NCBI GenBank assembly: GCA_000720535.1
Contig: JOAZ01000006.1
Coordinates: forward strand, 124,001 to 188,000
DNA length: 64,000 nt
Direction: 5' to 3'
From: Streptomyces halstedii
Lineage (GTDB): Bacteria > Actinomycetota > Actinomycetes > Streptomycetales > Streptomycetaceae
In this document: one piece after another, positions 59,981 through 64,000 of the stretch
How positions within the stretch are numbered: the stretch's first letter is position 1
How the letters are laid out: each line of letters starts with the position of its first letter
Notes under the pieces: model-generated
Seen by the model: the letters and a program-made list of their open reading frames with translations, nothing else
Database searches by the model: none
Told to the model about the DNA's origin: nothing
Program-made: the position numbers and the translations under genes

Positions 59981-61387
59981 TCAGGGCTGGAGCGGCATCG
60001 ACCAGCAGTTGGAGGTGGTGCGCCTGCCTTCGAGGCGGTCGGTCAGCCAGGACACGGCCTTGCCCTGGTCGGCGAGGAGGGGCGCGAGGTGGTTGGTGAG
60101 TATCTTGTCGCCGAGGTTGGGCAGGACGACCGCGTCGTACGTCACGTCACCGCCCTTGCGGCACCAGTCCACCGCCAGTTGGCGGGCCTGTCCGTGCGGC
60201 ACGATGTCGTCGTGGACCCCGGTCGCCAGCCGCACCGGTCCGGTCGGCTTCAGGGTGCCGATGCGCTGCTGGTCGAGCACCGCCCGGAGCTGGGGCTCGG
60301 CCGCGATGATGTCGGCCAGGGACCGGCCGTCCGCCGTCCACTTGGTGCTCTTGGTGAAGCCGTGGCCCAGGATCGCGTCGCCGACGCACATGGTGGACGT
60401 GTCCTGGAGCGCGGCCTTGCCGGCCGCGTTGGTGCGGGCGTCGACGACGGCCCGCAGGGAGGGTTCGGACTGGACGAAGCCGTTGATCGACCAGCCCAGG
60501 GCGCCCGCCAGGGCGCTGCCGTCTATGCCCTTCATGACCTCGGTGAGATCGGCGGGCGGCGCACCGGCGTAGGTCCCGGCCAGCGTGATGTCCGGGGCGT
60601 AGACGGGCTGGAGTTCGGCGGCCGCGGCGGTGGCGCCGCCGCCCTGGCTGTAGCCGTACAGGCCGACGCGCGAGTCCTTGGTGACCGACGCCCCGTCGAC
60701 TCCGTACGCGGCGCGGACCGCGTCCAGCAGGGCGTGCCCCTCGTCGACCCGGTTGACGTAGGTGTGCAGCCGGTCGGTCGTGCCGAGGCCCACGTAGTCG
60801 GTGACGACGACCGCGGCGCCCTCGGCGAGGAAGCGGTAGACGGCCAGGTTGTCGTAGCCGATGGAGAGCGTTCCCTCACCGATGGTCAGGGGGTGCTGGA
60901 GGGCGAGCGAGGGGGCGCACTGGTCACCCTGGCCCATCGTCCCGGAGGCCAGCGCGACCAGCGGGCGGGGACCGGAGCCCTTCCAGCGGGCCGAGGGTTC
61001 GATGTAGGCGCCGGTGACGGCGACGGGCTGTCCGGCGGAGTCCGTGGACTTGTACATCAGCCGGGTCGCCGTACCCGGCATCGGCTTGCCGTCCAGTCCC
61101 GGCAGGCTCAGCCCCAGCGGGAGGGGTTCGGTGCGCACGAGGGCGCCGTCCGCGGCGGGCAGTCCGGCGGGCGGGGTGTAGAAGGCGGGGATGGTGACGC
61201 CCCGGGACACCACCGGCTCGGTACCCGTCGCGGCGGAGGCGGCGGGTACGGCGAAGGCGCCGAGGCAGGCCGCCGCGGCGAGCACCGCCAGTACCGGCCG
61301 CCCGGTACGGCGGCGGGCGGTGGGGCGGAGACCGGGGTGGGGGGTACGCGCGGTCGAGCTGGAACGGGCGGTCTGACGGGGACTCAC
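59981..61387 (-). CDS. Secreted lipase (LIP family)
   Basis: A 468-residue exported alpha/beta hydrolase of the secretory-lipase family. A long basic signal region (residues 1-52: GLRPTARRRTGRP, then PVLAVLAAAACLGAFAVPAASA) precedes the mature chain. The nucleophile is Ser247 in GYSQGG, with probable catalytic Asp in ATGVHDDIVP and His in TNHLAPLL. At least three Cys (QCAPS, MCVGD, NCW) could form disulfides. It hydrolyses ester lipids or other esters outside the cell. Inverted repeats 55-95 bp upstream suggest regulation. Confidence 0.88.
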   Translation of the reverse strand: MSPRQTARSSSTARTPHPGLRPTARRRTGRPVLAVLAAAACLGAFAVPAASAATGTEPVVSRGVTIPAFYTPPAGLPAADGALVRTEPLPLGLSLPGLDGKPMPGTATRLMYKSTDSAGQPVAVTGAYIEPSARWKGSGPRPLVALASGTMGQGDQCAPSLALQHPLTIGEGTLSIGYDNLAVYRFLAEGAAVVVTDYVGLGTTDRLHTYVNRVDEGHALLDAVRAAYGVDGASVTKDSRVGLYGYSQGGGATAAAAELQPVYAPDITLAGTYAGAPPADLTEVMKGIDGSALAGALGWSINGFVQSEPSLRAVVDARTNAAGKAALQDTSTMCVGDAILGHGFTKSTKWTADGRSLADIIAAEPQLRAVLDQQRIGTLKPTGPVRLATGVHDDIVPHGQARQLAVDWCRKGGDVTYDAVVLPNLGDKILTNHLAPLLADQGKAVSWLTDRLEGRRTTSNCWSMPLQP

Positions 61388-61441
61388 GGCTCACTCCTCG
61401 CACACGTCGGATGCAGGGTGAGCGCAAGCTAGCACCGGGGT

Positions 61442-61482
61442 GTTACCTCAAGTAACCAGCCGGTAAGTTACGCTTCGGTAAC
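61442..61482. promoter_or_regulatory. Paired GTTAC/GTAAC inverted repeats before the lipase gene
   Basis: Two inverted repeats occur in 41 bp: GTTAC-N5-GTAAC (61442-61456) and GTTAC-N6-GTAAC (61467-61482), with another GGTAA half-site between. Their starts are 25 bp apart. They are 55-95 bp upstream of the lipase ATG and downstream of the pxpC stop (61509), so they concern the lipase promoter. Confidence 0.65.
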
Positions 61483-61508
61483 GTACTGGAGCCTCCTGAC
61501 AACGGCGC

Positions 61509-62486
61509 TCAGGCCGCCACGAACCGCACCGGTGTCCCGGGGACCGCCTGCGCCGCCGCGGCGAGCGCGGACAGGGCGACCACGCCCACGACCGGGTAAC
61601 CGCCGGTCGTCGGATGATCGTTGAGGAACACCACGGGCCGCCCGTCCGGCGGCACCTGCACGGCACCCAGCACCATGCCCTCGCTGGGGAGCTCACCGCC
61701 CCGGGCACGCTCCAGGACGGGCCCCTCGGTACGCAGCCCGATCCGGTTGCTCCGCTCCGAGACCCGGTACACGGCGGTGGTGAACGTACGCAGCGCGGCG
61801 GACGTGAACCAGTCGTGGCGCGGCCCAGGGTGCACCGGCAGGACCAGCTCGGTGGGCGCGCCCGGCCAGGGCACGGGACCGGCGGCCGGGCAGCCTCGCC
61901 CCGGAACGACCGCGCCCAGGGGCAGGGCGTCGCCGTCGCGCAGGACCGGCGGACCGAGCCCCGAGAGCAGGTCGGCCGACCGGCTGCCCAGCACCGGTCC
62001 GGGCACCAGGCCGCCGCCGAACGCCAGATAGGCGCGGAGTCCGTGCAGCGCGGGCCCGGCCTCCAGCACCGCCCCGGCCGGTACGCGCACGGGCGCGCCC
62101 CAGGCCGCCGGCCTCCCGTCCACGGTCACCCGGCACACCGCCCCGCCGACCACGGCGGTGACGGGGCGGGGACCGGTGACGCGGACCGCGCAGCCCGTGA
62201 GGGTGGTCTCCAGCACGGCCGCGTCCGGGGGGTTGCCGACGAGCCGGTTGGCCAGGTCCCGGGCCGGGCCGTCCAGCGCCCCCGCGCGGGGCACGCCGAG
62301 ATGCGCCCGGCCGGTCCGCCCCGCGTCCTGCACCGTCGTCAGCGCCCCGGCCCGTACGACCTCCAGCCGGGCACCGGCGGCCGCCACGTCCCCGCGCCCG
62401 GCGGCACTCGCCTCCCCGCGCCCGGGGCCCGGGACCCGCGGCGCGTCCCGGGCGGTGCCCCGGGCCGTGCCGGCCCCCCGGGTCAT
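61509..62486 (-). CDS. pxpC: 5-oxoprolinase subunit C
   Basis: A 325-residue biotin-dependent-carboxyltransferase-like subunit (KipA/PxpC). It has an extra Gly/Arg-rich N-terminus (~35 residues) before the usual start LEVVRAGALTTVQDAGRTG. Later marks: GVPRAGALDGPARDLANRLVGN, YLAFGGGL, LGSRSADLLSGLG and VYRVSERSNRIGLRTEG, then the FLNDHPTTGGYPVVG end. With PxpA and PxpB it hydrolyses 5-oxoproline (pyroglutamate) to glutamate using ATP. It overlaps pxpB by 4 bp. The true start may be inside the N-terminal extension. Confidence 0.9.
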   Translation of the reverse strand: MTRGAGTARGTARDAPRVPGPGRGEASAAGRGDVAAAGARLEVVRAGALTTVQDAGRTGRAHLGVPRAGALDGPARDLANRLVGNPPDAAVLETTLTGCAVRVTGPRPVTAVVGGAVCRVTVDGRPAAWGAPVRVPAGAVLEAGPALHGLRAYLAFGGGLVPGPVLGSRSADLLSGLGPPVLRDGDALPLGAVVPGRGCPAAGPVPWPGAPTELVLPVHPGPRHDWFTSAALRTFTTAVYRVSERSNRIGLRTEGPVLERARGGELPSEGMVLGAVQVPPDGRPVVFLNDHPTTGGYPVVGVVALSALAAAAQAVPGTPVRFVAA

Positions 62487-63127
62487 CCGGCGCCCCCCGC
62501 GACCACGAAGCGCACCCGGGACCCCGGACCGAGCAGCGCGGCCGGTTCACGTCCCGGGTCCCACAGGGCCTCCGGCTCCGGTGTCCGGCCGATGAGCTGC
62601 CAGCCGCCGGGCGAGGGGCGCGGGTAGAGCCCGGTGTACGGCCCGGCGAGGGCCAGCGCACCGGCGGGCACCCGGGTGCGCGGTGTGGCCCGGCGCGGCA
62701 CCCGCAGATGACCGGGCAGCCCCGTGAGATAGCCGAATCCGGGCGCGAACCCGCAGAACGCCACCCGGAACTCGGTCCGCGCGTGGATGCGCGGCACGTC
62801 CGCGACGGGCACACCCCACGCCCCGGCGACCTCGGCGAGGTCCGGACCGTCGTAGACCACCGGTATCTCGACGGCCGCACCGCCGCCCTGCCGCAGGGGC
62901 GGCACCTCCCAGGACGTCAGCCGCCGGGCGAGCGCGGCGGCCGCCCCGGGCTCGATCCCGTCCAGCAGCACGGTGGTGGCTCCCGGGACGATCTCGCGGA
63001 CGGCGGGCAGCGCGCCCCGTGAACGGCGGCGCAGCAGCTCCGCGTGGAAGGCCTCGGCCGCCTCCCCGCAGGACAGCTCGACCAGCAGGGCGTCCGGTCC
63101 GGCCGGGAGCACCCGTACCGCGCTCAC
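62483..63127 (-). CDS. pxpB: 5-oxoprolinase subunit B
   Basis: A 214-residue KipI/PxpB subunit. It begins VRVLPAGPDALLVEL, has VPGATTVLLDGIEPG, IPVVYDGPDLAEVAGAWG, the signature RVAFCGFAPGFGYLTGLP, then VPRRATPRTRVPAGALALAGPYTGLYPRPSPGGWQLIGRT. It is part of the PxpABC 5-oxoprolinase. The GTG at 63127 overlaps the pxpA stop (GTGA), so the three subunits are translationally coupled. Confidence 0.92.
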   Translation of the reverse strand: MSAVRVLPAGPDALLVELSCGEAAEAFHAELLRRRSRGALPAVREIVPGATTVLLDGIEPGAAAALARRLTSWEVPPLRQGGGAAVEIPVVYDGPDLAEVAGAWGVPVADVPRIHARTEFRVAFCGFAPGFGYLTGLPGHLRVPRRATPRTRVPAGALALAGPYTGLYPRPSPGGWQLIGRTPEPEALWDPGREPAALLGPGSRVRFVVAGGAG

Positions 63128-63873
63128 ACGAACGCCCGTACCGTCACGCCCGCGTCCTCCAGGGCGGTCCGGACGCGCCGGGCGAGCGCCGCCGCCCCGG
63201 GGGTGTCTCCGTGGACGCACAGCGACCTCGCGTCGACCGGTATCCGGCTGCCGTCCACTCCGGTCACGGCGCGCTCGACGGCCATGCCGACGCTCCGGCG
63301 TACGACTTCGTCCGCGTCGTGCACCACCGCGCCTTCCTCGCCCCGGGGGACGAGCGTGCCCCGGGGTGTGTAGGCGCGGTCGGCGAAGGCCTCCTCCACG
63401 GCGGTCAGTCCCGCCTCCCGGGCATGGGCGAGCAGCCGGGAGCCGGGCAGGCCCAGGACGGCGGGACGGCCCCCGGCGAGCAGCACCCCGGCGACGACTG
63501 CGGCCGCCTGCCCGTCGTCGTGGACGGTGCGGTTGTACAGCGCGCCGTGCGGTTTGACGTAGGTGACGGCGGAACCGGCCGCCTCGGCGAACACCCGGAG
63601 CGCGCCGATCTGGTAGGCGGTCTCGGCGGTGAGTTCGGCCGCCGGTACGTCCATGGCGCGGCGCCCGAATCCGGCCAGGTCCCGGTAGGAGACCTGTGCC
63701 CCGATCCGCACGCCCCGGGCCGCCGCCGCGTCGCAGACCCGCCGCATCACGGAGGCGTCTCCGGCATGGAAGCCGCAGGCCACGTTGGCGCTGGTGACAC
63801 AGGTCAGCAGCGCCTCGTCCTCGGTGAGGGTCCAGCGCCCGAACCCCTCCCCGAGATCGGCGTTGAGGTCCAT
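63124..63873 (-). CDS. pxpA: 5-oxoprolinase subunit A (LamB/YcsF family)
   Basis: A 249-residue LamB/YcsF protein: MDLNADLGEGFGRW at the start, then VTSANVACGFHAGDASVMRRVCDAAAARGV, IGAQVSYRDLAGFGRRAMDV, YVKPHGALYN and the end LCVHGDTPGA. It is the first gene of pxpA-B-C. I take ATG 63873, where family members begin; an in-frame GTG about 70 bp upstream would add ~23 poorly conserved residues. Its promoter is in the last ~125 bases of the window. Confidence 0.9.
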   Translation of the reverse strand: MDLNADLGEGFGRWTLTEDEALLTCVTSANVACGFHAGDASVMRRVCDAAAARGVRIGAQVSYRDLAGFGRRAMDVPAAELTAETAYQIGALRVFAEAAGSAVTYVKPHGALYNRTVHDDGQAAAVVAGVLLAGGRPAVLGLPGSRLLAHAREAGLTAVEEAFADRAYTPRGTLVPRGEEGAVVHDADEVVRRSVGMAVERAVTGVDGSRIPVDARSLCVHGDTPGAAALARRVRTALEDAGVTVRAFV

Positions 63874-64000
63874 CGCGTACGGCGTGGCGGCGAGGGCCGC
63901 GCCGTGGTCCGCCCGGTACGCCGGGAGCGCCGCTTCTGTCACCGCCGCAACGTAACCACTGGTCGGCCCGCCCGACAAGGTCCCGGCACCGGCACCCGCC

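Overview
The window is 64 kb of very GC-rich actinobacterial chromosome, almost certainly Streptomyces. The evidence is strong third-position G/C, many GTG starts, leaderless TANNNT-N6/7-(A/G)TG promoters, and families typical of Streptomyces: Scr1-type HTH/DUF397 pairs, DUF6879, DUF3027, DUF2771, futalosine-pathway menaquinone genes, HelD and XPB. I see no rRNA, tRNA, CRISPR array or intact insertion sequence.

Layout. 1-2.9 kb: a truncated secreted protein, an SGNH hydrolase, an endonuclease/exonuclease/phosphatase protein and a TetR regulator. 2.9-11.8 kb: an accessory stretch. It holds a decayed copy of an HTH-gene 5' region, an APH-fold kinase, an intact HTH gene with the same leader, an orphan gene, two DUF5753 regulator modules (one with DUF397, one with DUF6879), and a tightly coupled four-gene operon (orphan, DUF6875-like, protein kinase-like, GNAT). 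11.9-14.1 kb: a two-gene ABC exporter. 14.2-17.3 kb: a persulfide/sulfite detoxification locus (CstR-type repressor, TauE exporter, rhodanese, CstB-like fusion) with three matching operators. 17.4-30.6 kb: SDR, MFS, cupin/zinc-ribbon, aldo-keto reductase, DUF2776, a MarR/MFS pair, RHH protein, purine permease, DUF2530, a CtpE-type P-ATPase and a secreted protein.

30.8-40.9 kb: a sacsin-like ATPase and DUF3027, an MFS protein, a DUF2771 lipoprotein, mqnB-mqnD (futalosine menaquinone pathway), a cold-shock protein and a HAD phosphatase. 41-45 kb: a four-gene siderophore ABC importer with a possible iron box over its promoter. 45-47.8 kb: an XRE-TPR regulator and a membrane protein. 47.9-59 kb: nucleic-acid maintenance genes (XPB partner, family-5 uracil-DNA glycosylase, XPB helicase, HelD). 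A RloB plus AAA-ATPase pair, a candidate phage-defence unit, sits between them. 59-64 kb: CutC with a DasR-like site, a secreted lipase with a cluster of inverted repeats, and the 5-oxoprolinase operon pxpA-B-C.

Most promising leads: the duplicated leader module at 3.3/5.7 kb; the four-gene kinase operon at 9.4-11.8 kb; the RloB/ATPase pair whose Walker B glutamate is glycine; the CstR regulon with three near-identical operators; and the DasR-like site before cutC.
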